DNA of 64,000 nt from Oegoconia quadripuncta (taxonomy: Eukaryota > Arthropoda > Insecta > Lepidoptera > Autostichidae), in the NCBI GenBank assembly GCA_949316235.1, contig OX438743.1, forward strand, positions 33,945,242-34,009,241, written 5' to 3'. Within the stretch, counting starts at the first letter, position 1; each line of letters begins with the position of its first letter. Under the pieces are notes generated by a model. It did not search any database. It saw only the letters and a program-made list of their open reading frames with translations, and had not been told where the DNA came from. Shown in pieces: positions 25,041 to 36,809 of the stretch. The position numbers and the translations under genes were made by a program.

Positions 25041-25140
25041 CTCTTCTCTTGTCTTTGTCTCTTATAAGCAACAAACAATGTAAAAATATATCACTGTCCA
25101 TCAATCAATCAATCTCAGTTTTTTTTTCTAAGAGTTTTAA

Positions 25141-25326
25141 GATTGAAACAACATCTATGGTCTACCTTACGAAATATACCGAAATACACGCGCGACAGAG
25201 GGTGACCCTATCGTCGTTAAAACGTGCAAATATAAAGATGTTTTTTGGTGAAAAGTCCCTTAGTCATCTTTTACGATATCCACAGGAAGGGAAGAGTGGG
25301 TTCTATTCTTTTTATGTGGTGAAATA
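25141..25326 (+). mobile_element. Interspersed repeat family D, 5'-truncated
   Basis: It contains 'gaaacaacatctatgg', 'ctatcgtcgttaaaa', 'gatgttttttggtgaaaagt', 'cccttagtcatcttttacga' and ends 'tttttatgtggtgaaa', in the same order as the copy at 14551. The first ~70 bp of the family are missing. Confidence 0.65.
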
Positions 25327-25329
25327 ATA

Positions 25330-27540
25330 ACTGGCAGCAAACAGTTAATATATCGTAATCTTTCTCAGGTGTTTAAATGCTTACTCACATACCTATAAAA
25401 CCAGTTAGGACAATATTTTCAATAGCCCTACAATTTTCATCGTGCTACTGATGTTGAAGGTAAAGGCGCGCTCCGGCAATGCGGAGGCGACATTTTATTG
25501 AATAACGACCACCAGCGCACAGTGTCGTTGAAGATAAGCTACGACCAGGCTATTGTGACCCATCCACGCCTTCCTTTTGGATCCACGGTGGTTCTTTAGT
25601 GTGACAAATGAGCAATAGGAAAATAACACGAAGTCTGCGTGATAAAACACGCAAGGCTGCACATCTAATCATCATGAAAGTCTTTGTTTTAATTTAGTCA
25701 ATAGTGGTGTTTCAATTTGTTCAACTATTTCGTACATGTTATTTTCATTCGACTGAAGAAAGGGATATGTTATCACATTGACGTTTCCATCTTTTTAGTT
25801 GGCATTTGCCATAGTAAGGTATTTTATTTAATTAGACGGTTATTATAACCTTTAATTTTCGCACCCATAGCTAATAACGCATGGTATAGCTGCTTGTCAC
25901 TCTTGTGTTGTTGAAATTTGCTACGTTAGATAAGTGGCACGTAAATCCCATGTTTGGCAGTAAGAATTCGTTTACCATAATTATAATTTGTATCACAAAG
26001 TGCTGAGGGTTCTGTGAAATAAATAAAAAATTAGTTACCCGAGTAAATTTAACGTTCATTATATAATTAAACAAATTCGTTACGGAGAATTAGTCCTTTT
26101 TGTTTTTAGGTCGGCTTAACAAATTATGTTTTCGTTCATGAAACCCGAAGGCATTTATTTCTTTTTACCTACTTTAATAAAGCAAATTATATCTTTAGAA
26201 TACATCATTAGGCACAAATTGTGTAAAGTTTTATAGGTTGAACACTTGACAGCACCGTATATTTTTTTTGTGGAGCCGAGGTCAAGATTGGGTGGTGGCT
26301 TGTATAAGTCAAGAGGCTTTTCCACGGCACCTGACCCTTAGGTCAACACACGTGTTACATTCATTGTTGTTACTTTAATTAACGAGACATGGGTTTTCAC
26401 TATATGAGAAGGAAAAGATACAAGTCTGCATTGTAACAAAAAAGGCTTTTTATGTAAGCTTCTGTATTGTTTTTATGAATGGAGATTAATGTTAGTATAT
26501 TCAGGTCCCTACACAAAATTAAAAATTTAGGTCTTCTACAATAGAACTTTTGTTCAAAAACACCGACGATGATCAAATTGAATGTGTTTAATAGATAAAG
26601 CAACGTACTCTAACAATCTCCAAATCATTATAATCTTCCGCTCTGGCGGGTCGAGACAAAGACAAAATTAACATATTCTTTAATTTGAAGTCGACTATTG
26701 TCCCAAAAAATTAGACATCGAGTGGACTTAATCGTTACTCTAACAATTTGCTGTAAAAATTATGTGGCGTGGGAGCCAATTAGAAGGACCAAAGGTTAAA
26801 GCGGACCGTGCCGACATGAAATTGAGTTTTCTGATCGTTAATTCATCTTAATTACTCTTTAGCCGGATTTTTTTATAACCTTTCGTTAAAATTATCGTTA
26901 CTCGTGAAATTTTGCACGTACAAGTTTACTTTGCAAAATAATCCATGTTAATACATTTCAGTAAGTTATTGCCGCCTGAGTACCTAACTCTGCCGTGGCA
27001 TCTACCACTCATTTACTAGGATAATGAGTAATAAATCTGAAAACTCCGGAGCACTTAAACGACGACAGGCAATATTAAAAGTTTTACAGGACGCAAGTAG
27101 GATCTTTAAAATAATGGGCTTGTACAACAAACGCGTAAACGAGAGCGTAAAACACTGGGTGTTATTATAAAATCTGAATTTCATTAACCATAAATAAGTG
27201 GAGTAATTTGTCGGAGAGCGTGGGTAATTGCGCCCATGTCCGCTCACCGGCCGATGGCGGTTATTTTTTTTTAGTTCGATGTAGATACACAGAAAACACT
27301 ATAAATTGAAATTGGGTCAGTTTTTGTTGTTCTTTATTCAGATCTCACACGCAAATTGTATTCAATGTATATTTGGAATTGACGGATTATTGAATTGTTC
27401 ACTTATTAAATGAAATTTATAGAATTGCGCTGTATTGAATAGACTCAATGTTAGTTGTGTTTATAAAATATTGACAAACTTGAATAAATTAATAATATAT
27501 TACCTACAAACAACTCTGAATCTGTGTCTAATACAAATAA
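25330..27540. other. AT-rich sequence, no gene seen
   Basis: No supported gene, RNA or repeat. 25440-25570 is moderately GC-rich. Confidence 0.45.
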
Positions 27541-27680
27541 GTATTTTTTTCTTTTTATTTGTTTTTTTTTTGTTTTTTTTTTTGTTTTTTTTTTATGATT
27601 GACTGGATACGCGTTTGACCACAATCTCACCGGATGGAAAGTGACGATGTGGTCGGAGATTTGCGCACAATTTGCTGCTA
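27541..27680 (-). mobile_element. LINE-type 3' tail (family E) with long poly(A)
   Basis: A run of T tracts separated by single Gs (27541-27590) is the poly(A) end of a minus-strand copy. The body 'accacaatctcaccggatgg' and 'aaagtgacgatgtggtcgga' follows. Confidence 0.7.
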
Positions 27681-27689
27681 AACCCCAAA

Positions 27690-27790
27690 TTTACACCATT
27701 TCTCTCTTATAGAGATAAGTCCACCTTTGTACATGACCTATTGTTTGTATTCTGTTATATGTAATTTTTGGTGCCATAAAGAATATAATA
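27690..27790 (+). mobile_element. LINE-type 3' tail (family G), degraded
   Basis: 'ctcttatagagataagtcc' then 'acctttgtac' and 'gccataaagaatata' follow the family G order on the plus strand, head-to-head with the family E tail. Confidence 0.45.
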
Positions 27791-27807
27791 AGTTAAATAT
27801 GAAGTTT

Positions 27808-27941
27808 ACCTTATGTAGGCATTGCAACATGTGAGGGTAGAATGCACTCATTTAATAATTACTCGTAATGATTAAATTACTATTAATTAATTATTAAATT
27901 AGTGCATTCTACTCACACGTGTTGCAGTGCCTTCATAAGGT
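27808..27941. repeat. 134-bp palindromic element (hairpin MITE-like)
   Basis: Arms of about 54 bp (27808-27861 and 27888-27941) pair with a handful of mismatches around an AT-rich centre. The outer ends read 'accttatg' and 'cataaggt'. No clear target-site duplication. It could be a small MITE or, if transcribed, a long RNA hairpin. Confidence 0.75.
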
Positions 27942-28797
27942 CGTTATTGAAAGCAACCCACTCCAATGCTCTCAAAACATAAAACATAATGATTCGAGTT
28001 TGAGTTTGAATACTGCCATCTATTCACGATGGGTATTATAAATGAAGTACATTATTTATGTATTTAAAAATAGAATAGTAACGAACTAACAACATTTAAA
28101 CAAGGATTATTCAGGATCACAACAAATTTTTATTATTGCTTTTATTTTTTTCAGTAAATTTCAAAAAGTAGTTAAAGCAATTTGTAAGCTTGTTTGTCTG
28201 ATGACATTATGATTATTCAACGAAGCCAGAATCGAAGAGGCATTTTCGAATTAATGTCATCATGTTAGTGTTTGAAATTGAAACAAGGTAGGTGATCAAC
28301 TTATTGCATGATAATCAGTGCAATCATAATGTTGGTGCATTTTTTTTTACTTTTTATTACTACCATAAACAATATTAATACGTGCCAGTTTAGTCAGAAT
28401 GAAATTTTATTTATCTTACAGGACAATTTCCTTTCGTCAAGCGTCGGCCACCCGGGCATTCGCCATAGCCAGAAAACGACGAAATCAACATTGCCGGCCC
28501 GAATTAGACCTGGGGAGGGGATTATATGCCGACAAATGTTAGAATCCCATTATTATGACTTTCATTTAAAGTACCTACTCGAAAGTAGTTTGTTTGATTA
28601 CTTTTGAGGATGGTATACAGAAAATTTGAGAAACAAATTAAACACTCGTTTTTCCCAGCTTTTTTGTACTCTCTTACGAGTAACTATAGTATTACAGCAA
28701 ACGAAGTCTTACGTTAATGTGTATTTTTTTGGAAATGCATTTTTACTTGACATCATTATCAATCCGGCGACACTTACTCCTGGGTATAAGTATAATA

Positions 28798-28935
28798 ATA
28801 TTTTTTTTACAATTAACTGGTTACCGAGCTTCTGACCACAATCTCACCCGATAGAAAGCGAGGAAGTGGCCGAAGAAAAAGCACGCGACCATAATAAATG
28901 CCTATTTCACCCTGCTGTTGAAGATCCCAAGAGTA
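28798..28935 (-). mobile_element. LINE-type 3' tail (family E)
   Basis: On the plus strand a T-run, then 'accacaatctcacccgatag' and 'tgctgttgaagatcccaaga', matches the copy at 2291-2432. Confidence 0.6.
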
Positions 28936-29029
28936 TGTATATATTTAACACCAGAGATCATTGAAGAACTTTTATAAAATCTTTTATATTATATTTATAT
29001 TTTACTATTATTATATTTAAACGTCATTT

Positions 29030-29112
29030 AAATATCAGTCCGTAAACATCCCACTGCAGGGATATATAGGCCTTCCCTCGTATAATGATAAATAAAATAA
29101 AAATAAAATAAA
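29030..29112 (-). mobile_element. SINE C 3' fragment
   Basis: The minus strand reads 'gagggaaggcctatatatcc', 'ctgcagtgggatgtttacgg', 'actgat', the 3' end of SINE C as in 41983-42294. The tRNA-like head is missing. Confidence 0.6.
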
Positions 29113-29217
29113 TATACGTATATATAATATATATACTCCTCATTTAAATATGCATGTTTAAGATTCAAACAGATCTTTTATTAATTTTAATTGATATCAT
29201 ATTGTTTTATAAACAAT

Positions 29218-29372
29218 GGTGTCGATTCGGATGTACACCAACTAAACTAAACTAAACTAAAACCAGTTTTGGCGTGGTGTCGTCGCAACGTACTGTTCCA
29301 AGGAGAAAGAGACAGCACTACTTTAAAACTGGTTTTAGTTTAGTTTAGTTGGTGTACATCCGAATCGACACC
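29218..29372. mobile_element. 155-bp palindromic MITE
   Basis: Ends 'ggtgtcgattcggatgtaca' and its complement form arms of about 50 bp. Both contain the repeated 'ctaaactaaa' motif and 'aaccagtttt'. The three bases AAT occur directly outside both ends (29215-29217 and 29373-29375), a plausible 3-bp target duplication. The internal part is only about 50 bp, so it is a non-autonomous MITE. Family unassigned; 3-bp duplications are typical of PIF/Harbinger-type elements, but the usual target there is TWA. Confidence 0.8.
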
Positions 29373-29379
29373 AATAGCA

Positions 29380-30030
29380 CAGAGTCTCCAGTTAATTCTA
29401 CCTGCCGTACTGACAGATCTATTCTAGTACGATTAGGCTCTATAATGGGGAGAGTTAACCTCACATTGTCATGACAATTAAAGAAAACTAGTACCAACAT
29501 GCACTCAATTGGAAATCAAACTTATTATCTGTAAACCTGATAGACCCAGCAGAATGTTCATGAAATCTAAAAAAATATGTCTTATCTGCCGAATCTTCAC
29601 CATTTTATTGGAGACGAGTCGCTTTGCCACTTACGACAGTTATCTATTTATAATAACTATATGAACAATTGTGTCAACAAAAATAAATATCACAGATCCC
29701 AATAATGCGATAACAATGAGAATAGACACGCCCTTCCAAATTTCTTCCTCTGTTAAATCATGCGTGTCTGTAAGCAGTAAAGCTGTTGTTAAGTACACTT
29801 TTGTTCACATTTAGACTGATTTATATTCATTTAATGAAAGGGTAAAAGACTAAATTGGAGCCAATTTGGTCATTAATTACAATCAATTGCTCTATGAAGA
29901 GTTAAAACTAGAGTAATTCAATTGTTCTTTATATTTAGCTAAACATGAAATAGGTTTTAGAATTGAAAGAATTTAGAAAACAGTGAGAGTTTTAATCGAA
30001 CAAAAATATTATGGTGCAAAACTATAAATA
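29380..30030. other. AT-rich sequence, no gene seen
   Basis: No supported feature. Confidence 0.45.
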
Positions 30031-30032
30031 AT

Positions 30033-30088
30033 GCGAAGTGAACTTTTCGATTGATTAGTAATCTAATCAATGGAAAAGTTCACGTCGC
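30033..30088. repeat. 56-bp imperfect hairpin
   Basis: Arms 'gcgaagtgaacttttcgatt' and its near complement (ending 'aaaagttcacgtcgc') pair over about 25 bp with two mismatches and a 6-nt loop, flanked by AT-rich DNA. Confidence 0.7.
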
Positions 30089-30099
30089 AACATGATATT

Positions 30100-32000
30100 T
30101 TTATATTTTTTTTATTTATATTTTCATATATTTTTATTTATTTTATATTTATTTAATATTAATAATAATTTATTACTTAGATTACATTTGATAATAACTA
30201 AGTAGTACTAATTTGGTGGAAGATACAGGAACTGGCAGGAATCGTGAGCGCTGGACAGAGTAGTGGGGGCAGCCTTATACACACTGATCGACTCTGTCAA
30301 GGAACTGAAATATCTAACTGAGATGGTAATGAACTTCATTCTGTGAAAACATTTTTTCCTTATTCATATGATGGATACACAATAATGTACCTAAATTATA
30401 TGAATAGTGTAAACTTTCTTTGCTACTCCCCATTATTGCTGTCATGTAAACCATTACTAAAACCAGTAGATGAAACCTTGCGTTAGCGCCACGTACAATT
30501 AAAGCTGCGATCAATATCTGTTCGGAGAAGAGTTGCCCAACTTTCTCAGCGTCATCAGACGAAAATAATTGCAGACGGGTATCGGTCGCAAACTATTCAC
30601 CGTCGTCGCAATCGCAATCGTTTAGACGCACGTATTCCGACATAATGCTCCCAAACGGTTACAACTGAAGTGTCAAAAAGAAATAATATGAAGGGACGTA
30701 TCAGAACCAATAGACCAGTTTTATGTGCCTATGGTACTATAATATAGGGAAAAGAAAACAATATGAATTGACGCTGACTGAATTACTATCAAACTTCAGG
30801 AGCTCATTGTGAAAACTTGAACGGATAATAATACGAATACATCGAAATGTGTCAACCTATGGCCCATATCCGATTGGTGATGCGGGCAGTTTACACTGAG
30901 GCAGCAGTTAATTTGTAGCTACGCCATGGACCCCGATTCTCTAGAGGGCCCGAATTAATTTGGCCCTCGCTTTGTTTGTTTTAATCGGTTGGATGTGAAA
31001 AATACAGAATAACGCCGGGGTCTGATTGGCAGAGAACTTGAGACCTAATCAGACCTCCCGTAGACTCATCTCACTAAATTACCTTAACCGCTAACACCAT
31101 GCTGCCTTTCGAATGGGTTACCGTCCTGCAATGTAACATTCCCACACAATATCCAGTCTTCTTGGATAAACTTTTAACATCCATATTTCGAGTAAATGTT
31201 CGTATTGATCACTTAAAAATGTCGTAGCTGGATTTGAGCCGACGACTATTATTTTGGAAGGTAGGGTAGTGGCCAGCGATCCTCAGGGTCCAATCGTCCG
31301 TCACAGCTATAATGTAGGTATCCTAATAAACCGTAGGTAGTAAAAGAAGTTGTAAACTGAAGTAGTAGTAGGCAAGCAACTTAGCTATAAGGACCGGGAA
31401 CCATTAAGGAAGGGAAGAGACGTAATCGAGTAGCCACTACATAGTACTGACAGATATATTATTTATTTAGACATCGCGCGGCAAACTGCTTTGTCGCTCT
31501 GTGTGAAACTAGAAGAAACTGTCTATGCGAATTAGATTAGATATTGAGTGCCGAAGCTGTAGCTGCATGTAGACCGATAACCAGTTAAAGACCGGGCGAA
31601 ACCTTTGAAACCAACTCAAGGTGGCCGTATTTAAAGTAAGCCTCTGTTTAGTAGTTTCACTCACTCAGTTGTTACCTGATCCCAAGAGAAAATAAGTTTG
31701 TCTCGTTGGGCTGATTAGAGGATCCGTATAATACCGTAAACGTAGTGGTGCGCGTATACACATACACATTCGTTGGCGGGCTGGTTTCGGCAACTCGAAG
31801 ACTAAATTCGCCTATTTTGGGTGGAGGATAATACTTAATATTGCCACTCAAGCTCCTCAAGAAAGCGGAGTAACTGTGGGATGTTGCCACAGGCTTCGGG
31901 GAGTGACTCTAATCCTCCGAGATGAGTGGCTCGATGTGACCACCTCTTCGCACTCCATAAAAGCATGCTTCCTCAGCCTCCGCATGCACACTCTGCACAT
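30100..32000. other. Unique sequence, no gene seen
   Basis: No certain gene. 30530-30660 and 30850-31140 are GC-richer with short frames of no recognised family. 31860-31990 is likewise unassigned. Confidence 0.4.
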
Positions 32001-32007
32001 ACATATA

Positions 32008-32043
32008 TTACACATACACACACATATATATGTGTGTGTGTAA
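32008..32043. repeat. Self-complementary CA/TG microsatellite
   Basis: 'ttacacatacacacacatat' faces 'atatgtgtgtgtgtaa', giving a near-perfect palindrome out of simple repeats. Confidence 0.85.
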
Positions 32044-32049
32044 TACTAC

Positions 32050-34850
32050 TTACCTTATATAACCCCACATACACTTATATATAATACCAACGCCTTCTCA
32101 GATAGATATGACGTTTCTTAGTACTGCCGTACCGTAAATAGAATTGTACTTTCGGTTTACGGATTTCATGGAGGCAGATGAGCGAGGCTTCCTGACACAG
32201 GTATTACTATAGTTACTAGGAAATTTCAACCATGTTTATAATAATCAAATGTTTTTGATAAAGAAATAAACATTTATAAATAACTAAACGAATATTGTCT
32301 CCATGAAAATGCATTCAATAAGTTGTATATAATTATGAAGAATGTAAATGTAAATTCGAAGTACGAGGAAAGGTAAGGCAGCTGGTGGGTAGATATTAGG
32401 GCAAAAATAAATGGATTATTGGAAAAAGCAGATAAAATCTTATTTGTTATTATATTTACAAACCTTGGCATTTTTAGCTAAACAATATGACGATGAAGTG
32501 AAGCTGCTAAGCTATATTAAACTGATTAATATGCATTTAATACCCTTCTGTGCCCGCTTAATCCCCCGAGTGATTACCTTCAAATTACAAATGCAATGCA
32601 TTATTTATATGTAAATGAATATTCCCTTTAGGATTATGATTAATAAGAAAATAGCAATTAACTCTACATTAATGATCACACCCATCATGAAGAATAAAAT
32701 ATAAGCCCATTGAAGCTCCGACCTCATTTAAAGCAAAGTCCACACAAACAGTTTTATTTTGATCAAGGTGGTCATTGATCAAATAAGAGTGTTATCTTTT
32801 CCTGTCCTACTCCGATTTGTCACCGGCAATGGTCGACAGAGGGCAATTAGTGAGACCACCCAGAGGCTCACTCGTCAAACCAATGGGTGACTATGGCATT
32901 GTCAGCTGTGCCTCGGCTAAAACAATTTGTTACCACGCTGTGAGAAAAAAGATCACCGAGAGACAGCAGTTATTTTTTTGAAGTGATATTCGGGTTCGTT
33001 CAAAGTTTGTGTCGCTGACAGGTTTGATGGAAGAAATTTCTTTTATGAATGAATTATTAACAAGTGATTTCGATTTCTAAATTCAGAATTAGATATAGTT
33101 ACTATTAGTAAATGAGGCCGGAAAGGAAATATTCTAGTGAATAAATCTTCTACACCAACAGATAGGAATATGCCAGAAAGAGAAACATAAAACCGATGAT
33201 TCGTACGATCGTCAAAGCGATAGGAAAAACGAACATCAAGGAAAACTACTACTAACAGTTCGAAAAAAGCTCGCAAAAGTACAGCGCAAATCTCCTATAT
33301 CCAGAGCAGATGTTATCAGGGACGAGAATAATATCCCCATGAGCGATTTCCTTAATTTCGTGAGGCGAATCAAGGGATCGATCCGCCCCGATCGCTAGTT
33401 AGTGATAACGTTTATGGCCCAACGCCGGCTCGCAAATAACGAGGATCTTTCTTTCTTTCGATCACGACCCAACGCGGTATTCGTGTCTGGATGTCAATTG
33501 GCTATAAGGTTGCGAACTTTTCCGAAGATGCGATTACGAGGTCGCGGTTTATTGTTCTTGTTTTTGTAGGGGTCCCGGTCGTTGGGAATGTGTTTCTGAC
33601 GCGAGATAAGCACGTGGGGATCATAAATATTAAAATCCCCATTTTTTTGTTATTCTAGGTATTACATTTTTGGAATACACTTCCATGTTTTATACGTTAT
33701 TGTTTTCTTGTACCGCTTCTTTTCCCATAGATAATTTCCCTTTCCGAAGTAGCTTGGGCATACTGACTGACAGAGAAATGCCTAAGCTCTATTATTTCCA
33801 ATAGAGTTAAATTGACATTCAAGAAATCATATCATGTTGTTACATTGAAAATAAGTGCTTGAGGTTTGAAGTTTTACTGTATTTTGATAAGTTTAGTTTT
33901 TTTATTCAATCAATCGAGCTAAAACATAATACGCTTGTGATTCTCGACAACATGGGTACGCAAGCGCATGATATCTAAAACCAGCTTAACATTTTATAAT
34001 ACGTAACTAGCTCATGTATAGAATTACAATTGTGATTGACAATGTTCTGAAACCCTATACACTATACACTAAAGCCGAGGTCTCGACCAATAGGGTTAGG
34101 GGCTGAAAAGCTTATGCAGGATGGGCGAGGCTTTATCATAGCACGTATAAGGTTTCGTAGGTTGGCTCTTACATTTAGAAATAGTTGGAAATGGTACGTA
34201 CTAATTTCAGAACACAAAATAGGTGTTTTAGAATTTTACAAACTGAAATGAAATTTTGATGTAACTCGCTAATTATTTACAATGAAAGTTAGTAAACGTC
34301 TTTCTAGTCTTTGGACGAGCAAAAGATTAAAGACTGAACCAAAAAAAAATCTTCAATTTGTCATCAGGTTTTCATGTTGGGAGTAATTAAACTCCTCCTC
34401 AGTATTATTCCGAGATGACAGCTGCCGACTGACAACATTCAACGCGGCAATTCCCAATAACTCCGTCGTCGTTTGAATGCGGGCCACCCAGACATGATCT
34501 TTGAGCGTGTAATGAGAACAAAGTGGAGCTGGAATTAGGAATCACGGCCCACAAATCAGGGTCCACACGTGCGTGCAAAACATTGCAACGTACTTTTTAA
34601 TGAATACATGACTTATTAAACTTTTAAATTAAACACTAGTCTCTCTCAACCATCATAAATAGTAATGTCCTAATTGACTGACCCAGAGATCGTAGCACAG
34701 TCCCGTCGGTGGCGTGGACCGAAGCTGATGAAATTTAGTGATTGTATTCTTTATTGAATTTCCATTGTTACCGTGGTCAAAAAAGTGGTCACTTAAAGTC
34801 AATATCTCCGCAACTAAGGCCTAGAAAAATTAAAAATTGGTACGAAGACT
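32050..34850. other. Unique sequence, possible conserved islands
   Basis: No gene recognised. 33280-33610 and 34390-34580 stand out as GC-richer, non-repetitive segments in AT-rich surroundings, the look of conserved non-coding DNA. Sequence alone cannot confirm this. Confidence 0.35.
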
Positions 34851-34856
34851 CTACCG

Positions 34857-34890
34857 TGCAAATAAATAAACAGGTGTTTATTTATTTGCA
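34857..34890. repeat. Perfect 15-bp inverted repeat
   Basis: 'tgcaaataaataaac' faces its exact complement across 4 nt (aggt). Simple AT-rich composition weakens any functional reading. Confidence 0.75.
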
Positions 34891-36380
34891 TGCTTAAAAC
34901 TCGCATAATTATTTTTAAAGACGAAGAAGTTCCAAAAAAATACGTTTTACCACGGTACAACGTAATTTTATCACGACAAAATTTCTATATCCACGCTAAA
35001 AATTTAAAAAACTCCACTTGCACAATTTAAAAAGCTAGTGTTTTCGTGGGATGAGTTGCGTTTTGTGTGACGAAGTTCGTTTTGATAAAAAGAAAAATTT
35101 TAGTAACAATACAAATTATTATTTAATTTAGACCTTATTTGTCTTAGTATTAATAAACCGTTCTCAAGATTGAGATGACTTTAAGTTGACGCTTGAGAAT
35201 CTGCTTCATATTAAAACAGTATCAAAAAAATTGTTTTGAGACTGAAAAGATCGATAGAGAGAGAGAGAGAGAAATGAGGTCAACATCAAATACTAATTTG
35301 TAATATTACTACTATGGTATCTTAGCTCGTTGCTCAAATGCAACTTTTTCAATTGCCGTTTTGTCTTATCCGCATTATTGTTTCTTCTTATTATTAGATT
35401 AATCCACTAACATTACAAATGGGATAGGTGCAGATCCGTAGTATCATTAGAGGTAAGATAATAAAGAATTTAAATGCGCGTCCAATCGTTCGATGTTTTA
35501 ATAAAACTGCCAATAAATAAGAAAGTTGAACACGGTTTGCAGTAGCGGTGGGTTAAAGACAACACTTTAAAATAATGACTATACTTTGTAGTAAAGGTTT
35601 CATGCAACAAAGTAAGCAGAAGCATTTATTATTTTTTATCTATGGTGAGATCTATCAGATATTTGTTAACATGAAAATTTCTCATGCAATGGTTAGTTGA
35701 TTACTTGTATACAATTTGTTGCGTTCCGCAGTGGAAGGTTTAGTTGATATCGTCAAAGCGAAATTTGATTTTCATTTCGATTAAATTATCACATATTCTT
35801 AGTCTTTCATTTCAAGTTACATCGCTGCCAAAAATGTTATGCAAATTAACATGAAGATAAAGTAGGCAATATGCAAATTTCCCATTTACAATATTATAAA
35901 TGGGAAAGTGACGTTGTGTCTGTCTACTGATGAGGATGTGAAATTTCCGGGCTCTGGAAATGGGCTTTCTTAATATCCCGTGGTGGTGACCTGGGAGCCA
36001 ATTGCTACTAAGTTTAAACCAAAAACGTTACGGTAAGCACATGTCGTATAGCGCTAATCGTTTGAAATTAGCCTAGTTTTTTTTAATACTCGTGGTAAGC
36101 TCTAAACATTTGTTGATGTTACTTTGGTAATATCAACGATCTAATTGTTCTGAAAAAATAGCGCGATACCTTTTTTGCATCAGCTTGCAGCTTTTACCGC
36201 AGCTTTGATAGAATAAAATAGCGCGATTGGCCTTCTGCATTATTCGTTTGAAGTTTTTGACTGAATATAGAATTAATATCTGCTTTTGCGTGATTCATAG
36301 CCTTTACCGCACCGTGTATATTGCTATTTCAAACATTGATTACATCACATCTTTACATTACATCTTTTTATGAATATAAC
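34891..36380. other. AT-rich sequence with a GA microsatellite
   Basis: No gene seen. A short GA run lies at 35255-35272. Confidence 0.5.
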
Positions 36381-36385
36381 AACTA

Positions 36386-36805
36386 TTGGGTCTTTACCCA
36401 TGAAATTGGAGTTTTTTTTCTTTGTTAATCACATGTACCAATTCCTGCGATTTTCAAAGCTATATCCAAATTTGTTTTTTATTTGGAAAATGGAATATTA
36501 TTTCAAGGTTTCACATGAAATATTTTTTAATTTCTGGGCTAAATAACATAATAAAAGACATTTGAACAGAGCTCTTTTCATGTGCTTCCCATAATCATTT
36601 CTTAGATTCGCTGAAACTTTTATAAAGCGGTTACTTTTAAAAATTAACGCTGCCTATACTTAACTTAATGTTATCCGATAATACACACAAAGTTTAGCTA
36701 AATTTAGATTTGCCGTTCCCAAAAAAATCAAAAATGTTTATATGGAGAAAACAGTCTTAATGAAATTCTTCATACAAAACGCCAATTTCATAGGTAAGGA
36801 CCTAA
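36386..36805. mobile_element. Mariner-type MITE, copy 1 (420 bp)
   Basis: It is flanked by TA on both sides (36384-36385, 36806-36807). Ends 'ttgggtctttacccatgaaa' and the complement of 'cataggtaaggacctaa' form terminal inverted repeats of about 24 bp ending in 'gaaattgg'. A second copy, about 30 bp shorter, lies at 48077-48465. TA duplication and 5' TTAGG-type ends fit the Tc1/mariner superfamily. There is no transposase frame, so it moves in trans. Confidence 0.85.
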
Positions 36806-36809
36806 TATA

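Noticed and set aside
28427..28560. Host exon
   Set aside because: GC-richer and open, but no splice pair or recognisable domain.
30340..30660. Transposase-like arginine-rich frame
   Set aside because: Arginine-rich translation without an ordered motif; frames broken; no supporting ends.
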